Shown here one piece after another: positions 29,028 to 38,577 of a stretch of 64,000 nucleotides of DNA. Below the pieces are notes generated by a model that saw only the letters and a list, made by a program, of their open reading frames with translations, ran no database searches and had not been told where the DNA came from. The DNA is taken from positions 1 through 64,000 of the forward strand of contig NZ_JARVKY010000006.1 of assembly GCF_029813785.1 (NCBI RefSeq), written 5' to 3'. This DNA comes from Streptomyces sp. DH41 (lineage in GTDB: Bacteria; Actinomycetota; Actinomycetes; Streptomycetales; Streptomycetaceae). How positions within the stretch are numbered: position 1 is the first letter of the stretch; every line of letters starts with the position of its first letter. The translations under genes were made by a program, and so were the position numbers.

Positions 29028-32000
29028 GGCCGTACGCTCCCTGCTGTTCCGGCTGGGCGGGGTGTGGCGGTGTCGGTGGTGGGCCCCCGGTCCTGCGCCG
29101 CGAGGGTGCCGACGACGTCATCGAGCAGGGCGGAGGCGGTGTCACGCGTGAACAGCGCGGGGTCGTAGGCGAGTTCGAGGCGCAGGTCGCTGCCGCGGGC
29201 ACTCGCGTAGATCCGGAGGTCGTCGGTGAGCGGCGGGTGTTCGGGAACCACGTCGAGGAACTCCCAGCCGTCGGTGGCGCGTTCCGAGACCTCCCAGCTG
29301 AGGCCGACGTCGTAGACGGGGCGCCGGCCCCGCGGCGGCCGGTCGACGAGTTCGGTGACGATGACGTCGTAGGGGAAGCGCGCGTGCTCGTAGGCCTCCA
29401 GGACCCGGTCGCGGACCTGGGCGAGCAGTTCGCCGTCGGACGCGCAGGCGCCGGGTGCCAGGCGCAGGGGCAGGGCGTTGACGAAACAGCCGACGACACA
29501 CGCGAGTTCCGGGCGGTCGCGCAGGGCCGCGGGGCTGCCGACGACGATCTCGGACCGGCCGCTGTCGCGGTGCAGGACCCGCGTCCAGGCAGCGAGCAGC
29601 GCCATGAACGCGGTGGCGCCCGGCACGGTGCGCGCCGCCGCGTCGACGAGTTCGGTGGGGACGGTGCGGGCGACCAGCCCGGCGGGGCCGCGCGGTGGGG
29701 CGGCGGGGCGGGGAGCGGCGCGGTCGAGGTCCAGGCGCGGCAGTGGCGAGGCGAGGGTGCGCCGCCAGTGGGCGCGGTCGGCGGCGGCCTCGGGGCCGGC
29801 GAGCCAGGCGGCTTCCTCGGCGGTCCACTCCCGGTACTGGCGGGCGGGCGGGCGTCCGTCCCAGGGCTCCCGGCCGGCGGCCAGCGCGTCGTGGGCGTGC
29901 AGCAGGTCGGCGACGACCAGGTCGACGCTGTCGCCGTCGTACACGATGTGGTGGGCGGTGACGACGAGGACGTCGCCGCCGGGGGCGCCGCGCAGCAGCC
30001 GGACCTCGAAGAGCGGGCCGGTGGCGAGGTCGAAGACGGTCTGCTGGGCGGCGCGCAGCTCGGCGGCGAGAGCGTCGGCGCCCAGGCCCGGGGCGAGGTC
30101 GACGACGCGCAGCGGCGGGCCGCCGGGCAGCCGGTCCAGGACGATCTGCCGGGCCGTGCCGTCGACCACGGCGACGCGGCTGCGCAGCACCTCGTGGCGG
30201 TCGGCGAGCGCGGCGGTGGCCCGGCGCAGTGCCGCGGGGTCGAGGTCGCGCCGGGGGCGCAGCGCGTCGCTGATGTTGAGGGCCGTCGGTACGGGGCTGG
30301 AGCGTGCGGCGGACCAGATGCGGCGTTGGGCCCGGGACAGCGGCAGTACCGGGCCGTCGAGCGCTACCGGGCCGTCGAGCGCGGCGGCGGGCCCGGTCGA
30401 CCGGCGCGCGAGGGGCTGTGCGGCCTGGAGGTGGGAGGCCAGGGCCCGGACGGTCTGGTGCCGGAAGACGGTGCTCAGCGGGACCCGGGTGCCGAACTCC
30501 TCCTGGAGGCCGGCGGCGATGCGGGCCGCGGTGAGGCTGTGGCCGCCGAGCGCGAACAGGTCTGCGCCGGGTTCGGTGACCGGGTGGCCGAGCACGTCCC
30601 GCCACACCCGGGCCACCCGCTGTTCGGGCGGGGTGAGCCCTGCTTCGGCCGAGGCGTCGGCGGGCGCGGCGACCGGGTCGGGCAGGGCCCGGTGGTCGAG
30701 TTTGCCGTTCGGGCCGAGCGGCAGTTCCGCGATCGCCGTGTAGTGGGCGGGGACCATCGCGGCGGGCAGCCGCTCCGCCAGGAAGGTGCGCAGTGCGCCC
30801 GGGTCGCAGTGCCCCACCACGTAGGCCACCAGACCGGGTTCGCCGTTGCCCGGCAGGGCGCGGGCGACGACGGCACAGCGGCGGACGTCGGGGTGTGCGG
30901 CGAGGACGGCGGCCACCTCGCCGGGTTCGACGCGCTGCCCGCGGATCTTCACCTGGTCGTCGACGCGGCCGAGGAAGGCGAGGTTTCCGTCGGCACGGCG
31001 CACGGCCAGGTCCCCGGTGCGGTACATGCGCCGGCCGGGGCGTACCGGGTGGGGCACGAAACGCGCGGCGGTGAGTCCGGGGTCGTTCAGGTAGCCGCGG
31101 GCCAGTCCGGCGCCGGAGACGCACAGCTCGCCGGGGACACCGAGGGGGGCGAGGTCTCCGTTCGGGTCGAGGACGTCGACCGTCTTGTTGGCGATGGGCC
31201 GGCCGATGAGGATGCCGGTGCCGGGGTCGGTGACGCGGTGTCCCGTGGTCCAGACGCTGTCCTCGGTGGGGCCGTACTCGTTGTGGAGGGCGGTGTCGGG
31301 CAGCAGGCGTGCGTGCCGGGCGGCGAGTTCCTCGGGCAGTCGCTCGCCCACCAGCACGATCTGGCGCACGGTGCTCAGCCGGGGGGCGCACCGTTCCAGC
31401 AGCAGCTGGTAGAGGCTCGGCACCAGCATGATGTGGGTGACGGCGTTGCGCTCGATCTCCTCGGCGACGTGGGCGGCGTCCAGCAGGCGGTCCTTGGCGA
31501 GGACTACGACGCGTGCGCCGGCGACCAGGGCGGAGAAGATGTCACCGACGCCGCTGTCGGCGTGCAGGGGCGGTACCTGGAGGACGGACGTGGTGCCGTC
31601 GAAGGCGTAGTGGCCGGCCCGGTGGTGGACGGTGTTGACGATGCCGCGGTGCTCGACCATGACGCCCTTGGGGCGGCCGGTGGAACCGGAGGTGTAGATG
31701 ACGTAGGCGAGGTCGCGGGGGCCGGCGCGGCGGGCGGGGGCCGGGGCCGGTGTGTACGGATCGTGCGGGGCGCGCAGGTCGAGGACGGGGACGGTGGCCG
31801 CGGCGGTGGCAGTGGCATGGTGTGCGCCGTCGGCGAGGACGGCGACGGCTTCGCTGTCGGTGAGCGCGAAGGCCAGCCGGTCGGCGGGCTGTTCCGGGTC
31901 GAGCGGCAGGAACGCGGCCCCCGTCTTGAGTACCGCCAGGACGCAGACGGCCATCCATTCGGTGCGTTCGGTGACGACGGCCACGAGCCGCCCGGGTCCC

Positions 32001-35000
32001 GGGGCGGCGACGGTGCGCAGGCGTGCGGCCAGTGCCTCGGCCCGTGCGTCGAGCTCGGCGTAGGTCAGGGTGGTCGCACCGTGCACGACGGCGGGCCGGT
32101 CGGGGGTGCGGGCGACCTGCTCCTCGACCAGGTCGAGGAGGGTGGAGCCGGCGGGGAAGGGGGCCGCCGTGTCGTCGGCCTCGTGGAGCAGGTAGTGGCG
32201 TTCGGCGTCGGGCAGCACCGTCGCCCGGCGCACGGGGGCGTCGGGGGCGGCGAGCAGCCCCGTCAGCAGTGTCAGGAGCCGTTCGCCGATCCGGTGGGCG
32301 GTGGCGCGGTCGAAGAGGTCGTCGGTGTAGGCGACCCGCAGTTCCCCGGGGCGGTCCCGGGACGCCTCCAGGAAGCTGAACGCCAGGTCGAAGTCGCTGA
32401 CGGGCGGGTCGAGTTCGAGGTGCCGCACGCCGGGCGCGGTGGCGTCGCCGGTGACGGCGGTGCCGGACAGGGCAGTCTCCACGAGTACGTCGAAGAGCGG
32501 GTTGCGGCTCGCGTCGCGCGGCAGCCGCAGGTCCTCCACGAGCCGCTCGAAGGGGTACTCGGCGTGGTCCAGGGCTTCCTGGGCGGTGGTGCGTACCGCG
32601 GCGAGCAGCTCGCGGAAGGAGCGGTCGGGGTCGACGGGGGTGCGCAGCACGACCGTGTTGGCGAAGAGCCCCACGGTCGCCGCGGCCCTGCTGCCGACGC
32701 GGCCGGCGTCGATGGTGCCGAGCAGGGCGTCGCCCTGGCCGCACAGCTTCAGCAGCAGCACCCGTACGGCCGCGACGACCCCCATGAAGGAGGTGGCGGC
32801 GGCGTCCCGGCAGGCCGCGGCGAGCGCGTCGGTGAGTTCGGCGGGCAGTGGCAGGCGCACCTTGCCGCCCGTGGAGTCGCGCCCGGCGCGGCGGCGCCGG
32901 TCGGCGGGCAGTTCGAGCGGTTCGGGAAGGCCGGCCAGCTGCCGTGTCCAGTAGGCGCGGTGGGCCTCGCCGCGCGGTCCGGCGAGGCGGTCGGCGAGCG
33001 CGCGGGTGTGCTCGGCGTACTGCGGGGCGGGCGGGGCCTGGGACGTGTCGGCGCGCAGCGAGTCGACGAGGTCGCGCAGCAGCACCGCGTACGACCAGCC
33101 GTCGCACACGGCGTGGTGGATGGTGAACAGCAGGGTGCCGCCGTCGGCGTCGGGCAGCCAGTGCACGCGGGTGAGCGGTCCGTGGGCCAGGTCGAAACGC
33201 CAGGCGCACTCACGGGCGTAGGCGGACCGCAGACGGTCGCCGGGGTCGGTGCCGTCGGGGAGCGGTTCGACGGTGAGGACGCCCGAGGGCGCCGGCAGCA
33301 CGAGCTGCTCCAGGCCGTGCGGGCTCTCCCGCAGGACGGTGCGCAGCGCCTCGTGCCGGGCGACGAGGTCGTCGACGCGGGCGGCGAGCACCGCGGTGTC
33401 GACGGGGGTGTCGACGCGGTACGCCTCCACCATGTTGTACGGGGGCAGCGGTGACTGGTCGAGGCGGTCCAGGAACCACATGCGTCGCTGGGCGTTGGTG
33501 GCGGGCAGCGGCCCGGTGGCGGGAGTACCGGGAGTACCGGGAGTACCGGGAGTACCGGGTGCCGTTGTCGGTCGCCCCGGAGTGCCGGGTGCGGCCGGGG
33601 CCGGCCGGGGGCCGCCGGGGCGGACGTCGCGCTCGCGCAGGGCGGCCGCGAGAGCCAGGGGGGTGCGCCGGCTGAACACGTCGTGGACGGTGAGCGCGTC
33701 CGGCCGTCCGGTGGCCTCGCAGACGGTGCCGACCAGCTGGACCGCGGCCAGGCTCTGCCCCTCGGCGGCGAAGAAGTCGTCCATTCCGGTGCGCGGCGGC
33801 TGCCCGAACACGTCGGCCCAGGCGTCGCGGACGAGCGCCGCCAGAGGATCGGCGGGCTGCCAGGACGGGCGGTCGCCGTCGGCCAGGAGGGTGAGCAGGG
33901 CGCGCCGGTCGACCTTGCCGTGCGGGGTCAGGGGCAGGGCGTCGAGGCGGTGCAGGGTGGCCGGGCGCATGTGGGACGGCAGCGCGGCCCGCAGGGCGGT
34001 GGCCAGCTCCTCGGGGGCGCGGACGCCGGTGTACCAGGCGTGCAGGGTGGTCTGCCCGTCGCGGACGCGGGGGACGACCACGGCCTCGGTGACGCCGTCG
34101 TCGCGGACGAGGGTCTGCTCGATCTCGCCGGGCTCGACGCGGTTGCCGAAGATCTGCACCTGGCCGTCGCCGCGGCCGAGGTAGCGCAGTTCGCCGTCGG
34201 TGTCCCAGCGGCCGAGGTCGCCGGTGCGGAAGACGGGGGCGTCCGCGGTGTGCGGCGTGGTGGTGAAGCGGTCCGCGGTCGCCGCCGGGTCGCCGAGGTA
34301 GCCGGGGGCGACGCCGGGCCCGGCGACGAGTATCTCGCCGGTGACTCCGGCCGGGGCCAGTTCCCCGGTGGGCGTGACGACCAGGACGCCGTAGCCCGGC
34401 GAGGGCCGTCCGATGGGCACGCTCTGGAGCCGCCCGGCCTCCTGGCCGGGGCGGATGTACATGGTGGCGTCGATGGTGGCTTCGCTGGGCCCGTACAGGT
34501 TGGCGAAGGTGCCGACGCGCAGTCGGCCGGTGGTGCGCGGCAGCAGGCCCCGGGGGATGGTGTCACCGCCCAGCAGGAGGTGGCGCAGGGGGAGTTCGGC
34601 GTCCTCGTCCAGGCCGCGCAGCAGCGCGGAGAGAAGGCCGGGCACGCAGTTGACGAGGGTGACCTCGCCGTCGCGGACGCGTTGCCACAGCGCGGCGGGT
34701 TCGATGCGGTCGGGGGCGCCGACCGCGACGAGCCGGCCGCCGCTGAGCAGGGTCGAGAAGACCTGGAAGGTGGTGGCGTCGGAGGTGATCGCGGAGAGCA
34801 GCGCGGTACGGGTGCCGGCGTCCAGGCCCAGTTCCCGCGCGCCGGTGAGCACCTTGTGGGCGAGCTGGTCGTGCCGCAGGGCGACCGGCCGGGGGGTGCC
34901 GGTGGAGCCGGAGGTGAACAGGACGGTCGCGTCGTCCTGCGGTCGGGGCGCGGTGGGGCACGGGGGCGCGGGGACGGCACGCAGGTCGTCGAGGTCCACC

Positions 35001-36124
35001 ACGGGGACGGGCAGGGCCTCCTCGTCGGGGCCCTCGGCGCAGGCCCGCAGCACGAGGCGGCTGCCGCTGAGCCCGGCCAGCAGGGCGAGGCGGGCCTCGG
35101 GGTGGCCGGGGTCGAGGGGGACGTAGGCCGCGCCGGTGCGCAGGACGGCGGCGAAGGAGACGACGAGTGAGGCGCCGCGGTCGGCGACGACGGCGATCCG
35201 GTCGCCGGGGCCGACTCCGTGGCGGTCGGCGAGCACCCCGGCGACGCGCTCGGTCTCCTCCAGGAGCTGCCCGTGCGTCAGGGTGCGGCCCTCGCCCGTG
35301 ACGGCGAGGGCGTCCGGGGTGCGGTGGGCCTGCTCGGTCACGAGCGCGGTGACGGTCGCGGCGTCGAACGCGCCGGGGGCGGGCAGCGCGGCGAGGGCCC
35401 GCAGTTCGGCGCGTTGGGCGGGACCGAGGACGTCGAGGTCGCGCACCGGGCGGTGCGGGCCGGCGGCCAGGGCTTCGAGCACGGCGGCAGCGCAGCGCGC
35501 AAGGGCCGTGGCGAGTTCGCAGGTCCCGTGTGCGGTGAGGCGGATGTCGTCGGGCGTGTCCTGGACGACGGTCAGGGTCGCGCCGGTGGGCGCGGCGGGT
35601 GTGCGCTCCCCGTGCAGGGCGGGGCAGACGACCGCCAGTTGGTCCAGGACCGCGGGGTCGGCCGCGCCGGTGGCGGTGAGCCGGTCGACGAGAGCCGCGC
35701 GGTCGGGCCAGGGGCCGGCCGCGGCTTCGGCGAGTTCGGTGTGCAGCGCCTCCAGGAAGCGGGTGGCGGGCGCCTGCGGGTCCAGCGGGGCGAGCAGCGC
35801 GAATTCGGCGCGCTCGGCCGCGTCCTCGCCGAGCGCGGGACAGACGACGGGCACGCGCCGGTTGCCGCCGAGCCCGGCGGCCACGATGCGGACGGCGGCC
35901 ACGGCCAGCAGCAGCAGTCCTTCGGGGGCACCGCCGGTCATGGCGTGCAGTGTCCGCGCGGCCTCGGGCGCCACCCGTGCGGGTACGGCCGTGCGGTGGG
36001 CGGGCGCGCCGGCCCGGCCCGCCGGGGCGGGCCGGGTTCCGGGCGGAGCTGCCGGGGCGAGGAGCGGTTCTGGCTCCGCGTCCCGCAGACGGACCGGCCA
36101 GGGTGTTCCACCGTCGTGCAGCAC
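29024..36124 (-). CDS. NRPS subunit A: (half C)-A-T-C-A-T-C
   Basis: The protein has 2366 residues; GTG at 36124 has GGAGGAG upstream. Residues 45-250 look like a C domain's C-terminal half with no HHxxxDG. A1 is about 260-745, with unusual core motifs: TSGSTGTPRP instead of TSGSTGxPKG, YGPSEATI, GRGDGQVQIFGNR, HGKVDR; tentative pocket DAFNLGLIDK. T1 has MDDFFAAEGQSLAA with Ser791 kept. A Gly-Thr-Pro repeat linker follows, then C1 (HHAVCDG, 1003-1009). A2 is about 1320-1815 ([19 protein letters not shown] near 1478; tentative pocket DSGMVVEVWK). T2 has [12 protein letters not shown] near 1860. C2 has HHIVYDG near 2058. It makes the first dipeptide and hands it to subunit B. Confidence 0.95.
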   Translation of the reverse strand: MLHDGGTPWPVRLRDAEPEPLLAPAAPPGTRPAPAGRAGAPAHRTAVPARVAPEAARTLHAMTGGAPEGLLLLAVAAVRIVAAGLGGNRRVPVVCPALGEDAAERAEFALLAPLDPQAPATRFLEALHTELAEAAAGPWPDRAALVDRLTATGAADPAVLDQLAVVCPALHGERTPAAPTGATLTVVQDTPDDIRLTAHGTCELATALARCAAAVLEALAAGPHRPVRDLDVLGPAQRAELRALAALPAPGAFDAATVTALVTEQAHRTPDALAVTGEGRTLTHGQLLEETERVAGVLADRHGVGPGDRIAVVADRGASLVVSFAAVLRTGAAYVPLDPGHPEARLALLAGLSGSRLVLRACAEGPDEEALPVPVVDLDDLRAVPAPPCPTAPRPQDDATVLFTSGSTGTPRPVALRHDQLAHKVLTGARELGLDAGTRTALLSAITSDATTFQVFSTLLSGGRLVAVGAPDRIEPAALWQRVRDGEVTLVNCVPGLLSALLRGLDEDAELPLRHLLLGGDTIPRGLLPRTTGRLRVGTFANLYGPSEATIDATMYIRPGQEAGRLQSVPIGRPSPGYGVLVVTPTGELAPAGVTGEILVAGPGVAPGYLGDPAATADRFTTTPHTADAPVFRTGDLGRWDTDGELRYLGRGDGQVQIFGNRVEPGEIEQTLVRDDGVTEAVVVPRVRDGQTTLHAWYTGVRAPEELATALRAALPSHMRPATLHRLDALPLTPHGKVDRRALLTLLADGDRPSWQPADPLAALVRDAWADVFGQPPRTGMDDFFAAEGQSLAAVQLVGTVCEATGRPDALTVHDVFSRRTPLALAAALRERDVRPGGPRPAPAAPGTPGRPTTAPGTPGTPGTPGTPATGPLPATNAQRRMWFLDRLDQSPLPPYNMVEAYRVDTPVDTAVLAARVDDLVARHEALRTVLRESPHGLEQLVLPAPSGVLTVEPLPDGTDPGDRLRSAYARECAWRFDLAHGPLTRVHWLPDADGGTLLFTIHHAVCDGWSYAVLLRDLVDSLRADTSQAPPAPQYAEHTRALADRLAGPRGEAHRAYWTRQLAGLPEPLELPADRRRRAGRDSTGGKVRLPLPAELTDALAAACRDAAATSFMGVVAAVRVLLLKLCGQGDALLGTIDAGRVGSRAAATVGLFANTVVLRTPVDPDRSFRELLAAVRTTAQEALDHAEYPFERLVEDLRLPRDASRNPLFDVLVETALSGTAVTGDATAPGVRHLELDPPVSDFDLAFSFLEASRDRPGELRVAYTDDLFDRATAHRIGERLLTLLTGLLAAPDAPVRRATVLPDAERHYLLHEADDTAAPFPAGSTLLDLVEEQVARTPDRPAVVHGATTLTYAELDARAEALAARLRTVAAPGPGRLVAVVTERTEWMAVCVLAVLKTGAAFLPLDPEQPADRLAFALTDSEAVAVLADGAHHATATAAATVPVLDLRAPHDPYTPAPAPARRAGPRDLAYVIYTSGSTGRPKGVMVEHRGIVNTVHHRAGHYAFDGTTSVLQVPPLHADSGVGDIFSALVAGARVVVLAKDRLLDAAHVAEEIERNAVTHIMLVPSLYQLLLERCAPRLSTVRQIVLVGERLPEELAARHARLLPDTALHNEYGPTEDSVWTTGHRVTDPGTGILIGRPIANKTVDVLDPNGDLAPLGVPGELCVSGAGLARGYLNDPGLTAARFVPHPVRPGRRMYRTGDLAVRRADGNLAFLGRVDDQVKIRGQRVEPGEVAAVLAAHPDVRRCAVVARALPGNGEPGLVAYVVGHCDPGALRTFLAERLPAAMVPAHYTAIAELPLGPNGKLDHRALPDPVAAPADASAEAGLTPPEQRVARVWRDVLGHPVTEPGADLFALGGHSLTAARIAAGLQEEFGTRVPLSTVFRHQTVRALASHLQAAQPLARRSTGPAAALDGPVALDGPVLPLSRAQRRIWSAARSSPVPTALNISDALRPRRDLDPAALRRATAALADRHEVLRSRVAVVDGTARQIVLDRLPGGPPLRVVDLAPGLGADALAAELRAAQQTVFDLATGPLFEVRLLRGAPGGDVLVVTAHHIVYDGDSVDLVVADLLHAHDALAAGREPWDGRPPARQYREWTAEEAAWLAGPEAAADRAHWRRTLASPLPRLDLDRAAPRPAAPPRGPAGLVARTVPTELVDAAARTVPGATAFMALLAAWTRVLHRDSGRSEIVVGSPAALRDRPELACVVGCFVNALPLRLAPGACASDGELLAQVRDRVLEAYEHARFPYDVIVTELVDRPPRGRRPVYDVGLSWEVSERATDGWEFLDVVPEHPPLTDDLRIYASARGSDLRLELAYDPALFTRDTASALLDDVVGTLAAQDRGPTTDTATPRPAGTAGSVRP
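33522..33560. repeat. 9-bp tandem repeat coding for a Pro-Gly-Thr linker
   Basis: About four copies of GGGAGTACC encode repeated P-G-T between carrier T1 and condensation domain C1 of NRPS subunit A. It is a short flexible inter-domain linker and probably length-variable. Confidence 0.85.
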
Positions 36125-36149
36125 CTGCGCTCCTCCTGGGCGAGTGGGA

Positions 36150-37238
36150 TCAGGCGGCGGCCACGGACAGGGCGCGGCCCGCCGTGAGTCCGAGGGCCGG
36201 GAACAGCTCCACGTCGCGGCCCTCGACGCCCCGCATGACGACGTCGATCGCGGTGCTCATGAGGTCGACGTGGAACTGGGTGAAGGTGCCGAGGCCCAGA
36301 CCGAGGTGGACGCCCGGGTGGCGTTCGTTGGCGAAGTAGTTGCCGGGCAGCAGCGGGGAGCAGCTGGCGTTGGTGCCGAACCCGATCTCGTGCAGCTTGG
36401 CGTAGCGGTCGTCGTGGGCGAGCAGGCGCTCCAGCCCCTCGGCGAACCGGGCGCGGCCTGCCACGGCCGGGCGGACGGCGGTGATCCGGCCGTCGGTGAA
36501 CGTGACGACGGCGGGCTCGTCGGCCATCGCCGCCAGGTCCTGGTAGACCCGCTCGGTCTGCGCGAGGCTCGTCTCGTGACCGCCGCGGTGCACGATGGGC
36601 GCGCCCTGCAGGGTGACCTCGCCGTTGAGGGTGAAGTGGGTGTGGTCCTCGAACTCGCCGGAGGCGTTGACGAGGGAGCTGAGCTCGCCGGTGGGCAGGA
36701 CGACCTGCTGGCCGGGCTGCAGCGGGCCGTGCAGCGAGAACCAGTGCTCGGAGAACTGGTGCTGGAAGACCGCCTCGGTGCCGTGCTCGTGGCCGAGGAA
36801 GAGCATGTCGTCGGCCTGGTCGAGCAGGGTGAGGAAGGATTCCTCGATCTGCAGTTCACGCTCGTAGTCGACCTCGGAGACGATGCGGACGCTGCCTGCG
36901 AGGGTCTCCTCGGAGAACGGCGCGGAGAAGCTGGAGAAGGCGCCGAGCCGCATGCCCTCGAGGTGCTCGTCGTCGAAGTGGACGAACTCGTCGTCGGCGA
37001 TCCACAGGACGGAGGCCCGCTTGCCGGACGCGCGCAGGGAGGCCATCTCGGCGATCAGTCCGTCGCGGGAGCCGGGGCCGGTCCAGCTGTACTCCTGGAC
37101 GGGCACGGTGCCCCGCGTGGTGACGCTCAGCCCCGCGCGGATGCCGGGCGAGGTGACGAGGAGGAACACGTCCCCCAGGTCACCGCCGAACACCTTGCGG
37201 AACTGTTCGGGGTCGATGCTTACCGGCTGTGCGGACAT
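36150..37238 (-). CDS. M29-aminopeptidase-like protein
   Basis: From MSAQPVSIDPEQF (ATG at 37238, AGAGAGG upstream) the protein has 362 residues. The C-terminal half resembles thermophilic metallo-aminopeptidases (family M29). A glycine/asparagine-containing loop (HEIGFGTNASCSPLLPGNYF) is followed by HPGVHLGLGLGTFTQFHVDL, where family members have the metal-binding E..GTxHxAxG and H-W-D residues. ASGEFEDHTHFTLNGEVTL also fits. The N-terminal half matches nothing I recognise. It sits between a 45-aa precursor-like peptide gene and the first NRPS, 25 bp upstream of the latter. It could trim a peptide leader or be a divergent metalloenzyme with another job. Confidence 0.6.
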   Translation of the reverse strand: MSAQPVSIDPEQFRKVFGGDLGDVFLLVTSPGIRAGLSVTTRGTVPVQEYSWTGPGSRDGLIAEMASLRASGKRASVLWIADDEFVHFDDEHLEGMRLGAFSSFSAPFSEETLAGSVRIVSEVDYERELQIEESFLTLLDQADDMLFLGHEHGTEAVFQHQFSEHWFSLHGPLQPGQQVVLPTGELSSLVNASGEFEDHTHFTLNGEVTLQGAPIVHRGGHETSLAQTERVYQDLAAMADEPAVVTFTDGRITAVRPAVAGRARFAEGLERLLAHDDRYAKLHEIGFGTNASCSPLLPGNYFANERHPGVHLGLGLGTFTQFHVDLMSTAIDVVMRGVEGRDVELFPALGLTAGRALSVAAA

Positions 37239-37314
37239 CGCGGAAACCTCTCTTCGACGACGACGTGCCCGGAGGCGGGCGGTGGTGCCCACCGCCCGCC
37301 TCCCGGAGTGCGAC

Positions 37315-37452
37315 TCAGCCCTGGAGCCGGTCGTACTTGCCGTACTTGCTGATGCGCGAGCTGATCGACGGCTTGCGCTCGGCCGGCTTGGGGGCCTGGG
37401 CGGCAGCGACGGGCTGCTGGGCGGACTGCACGTCCATGGTGTTCCGGGTCAT
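37315..37452 (-). CDS. 45-residue precursor-like peptide
   Basis: The small gene runs from an ATG at 37452 with CAGGAG 6 bases upstream to a TGA at 37315. Residues 1-27 are leader-like: polar, Ala/Gln/Pro-rich (MDVQSAQQPVAAAQAPKPAE at positions 6-25). Residues 28-45 form a dense polar C-terminus (PSISSRISKYGKYDRLQG) with two Tyr, two Lys, two Arg and no Cys. It has no signal peptide or membrane helix. It lies in the NRPS operon, 76 bp upstream of the M29-like gene and downstream of a radical SAM enzyme gene. The layout resembles a RiPP precursor whose C-terminus is modified. It could instead be a small scaffold or accessory peptide. The family is not recognised. Confidence 0.65.
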   Translation of the reverse strand: MTRNTMDVQSAQQPVAAAQAPKPAERKPSISSRISKYGKYDRLQG

Positions 37453-37654
37453 CTCGACTCCTGGTTGTGTCGGGGTGGAAGACCGGCGCCACCTGCGGCG
37501 GGGCCGGGGTCGTGCACCGGCACCGCCGGTGGCGGGGCCGGGTCGTGCACCGGCCCGCGCGGGGCGGGGCCGGGGCTTCGGGGCGGGGCACCCGTCGTTT
37601 CGCCGGGTGCGGCCGGGGGCCGGCGGCGCTGGTGCGGGCCGTCGGCGGGCGGCG

Positions 37655-37852
37655 TCACAGGGGTGACGCGGGCTGGGGCAGGAGGCGGTCGAGGGCGGCA
37701 GTGTCGGCGCCGAGGGAACTCAGCAGCTCCCGGTCGGGCCCGCCGGCGAGGCGGGCGGCGGCGCCGCGGGCGATCTCCACGGCCGTCTCGACCAGTTCGC
37801 CGCCCAGGCTGACCGGGTAGAGGGTGGTGCCCAGCGTCTGGCTGGTGATCAT
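37655..37852 (-). CDS. 65-residue protein, unrecognised
   Basis: The ATG at 37852 overlaps the stop of the 242-aa gene (ATGA), indicating coupled translation. The sequence begins MITSQTLGTTLYPVSLGGEL and continues with an amphipathic helix (VETAVEIARGAAARLAGG) and a Pro-rich end. It is not an MbtH-like protein: the family's Trp/Pro and NxExQxS signatures are absent. It may be a small partner of the 242-aa protein or a carrier-like helical peptide. No function can be assigned. Confidence 0.6.
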   Translation of the reverse strand: MITSQTLGTTLYPVSLGGELVETAVEIARGAAARLAGGPDRELLSSLGADTAALDRLLPQPASPL

Positions 37853-38577
37853 GTGAGGTCTCCCTCCGTGGCCGGTGCGAGGGCGACGGCCAGTACGGCG
37901 CGCCCCGCGTCCTGGGTCTGCGGCTTGTCCCCCAGCTGTTCGGCGAGCGCGACCAGGCCGAGGGCGGCCCGGCGGCGTTCCGGTCCGGGCAGGCCGTCCA
38001 GTTCGGCGGCGAGCCATCTGGCGTGCGGCTCCGTCAGTACCAGCCGGTCACCGTCCTGGGTCAGCTGCAGAGCGGCCCGTCCGACCAGCGGCGGAGCGCC
38101 GCCGGTCACGGCCTCGAGCACCGGTGACAGCTGCGCCGCGGTCTGCATCAGCTGGGCGGACGCCTCCGCGCCGCCGGTGATCTGCTGGAGCCGCACGCTG
38201 ATGTTGAGCAGCAGGACCACCGCGGCCCGCAGCCGTTCGGCGTCGGGGATGCGGCACAGCTCCTCGTACAGCGGCAGCAGCCCTTCCGGGTCGAGGGCGA
38301 CGACGAGGTCGTCGTTCTCGTCGGGAGTGTCCTCCTCGTCGGCGTCGGCGTCGCGTTCGACGACGAACCAGCCGGGGACGGGGGCGGGACGCAGCGGGTC
38401 GGCCGCCGCGGTGGTGAGGGCGTCCGCGAAGGCGGTCAGCAGGCCGGCCGCGCCGGTCCGCCCGTCGTCGGCCAGGGTGCGGGCGAACTCCCGTACGACG
38501 TCCGCCTGGTGGTCGGGGCCGGGCCGGCCCCCGGGTGCCGCGGCCGTCGTCGCGGCCGTCGTGGTCGTCGCGGTCAC
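37849..38577 (-). CDS. 242-residue helical protein, unrecognised
   Basis: GTG at 38577 overlaps the stop of the stand-alone A gene (GTGA). The N-terminus is Thr/Ala-rich, followed by acidic residues (DADADEEDTPDENDDLVVAL, about residues 76-95). The rest is helical and Leu-rich (LLPLYEELCRIPDAERLRAA, VVLLLNISVRLQQITGGAEA). It has no Cys cluster, nucleotide motif or membrane helix. Its place between an adenylation enzyme and small peptide genes suggests an accessory or binding protein for peptide modification; this is inference only. Confidence 0.7.
   Translation of the reverse strand: MTATTTTAATTAAAPGGRPGPDHQADVVREFARTLADDGRTGAAGLLTAFADALTTAAADPLRPAPVPGWFVVERDADADEEDTPDENDDLVVALDPEGLLPLYEELCRIPDAERLRAAVVLLLNISVRLQQITGGAEASAQLMQTAAQLSPVLEAVTGGAPPLVGRAALQLTQDGDRLVLTEPHARWLAAELDGLPGPERRRAALGLVALAEQLGDKPQTQDAGRAVLAVALAPATEGDLT

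Noticed and set aside
33522..33560. Iteron-like DNA repeat at 33.5 kb
   Set aside because: It is in frame inside NRPS subunit A and encodes a Pro-Gly-Thr linker, so protein-level repetition explains it.
19705..36124. Very long open frames on the plus strand opposite the NRPS genes (up to about 1500 codons)
   Set aside because: They are complementary-frame shadows with Gly/Val/Arg-rich, motif-free translations. The minus-strand frames carry all NRPS core motifs.
37655..37852. MbtH-like protein for the NRPS
   Set aside because: The size fits, but the conserved Asn-Glu-Gln-Ser and Trp-Pro positions of the MbtH family are absent.
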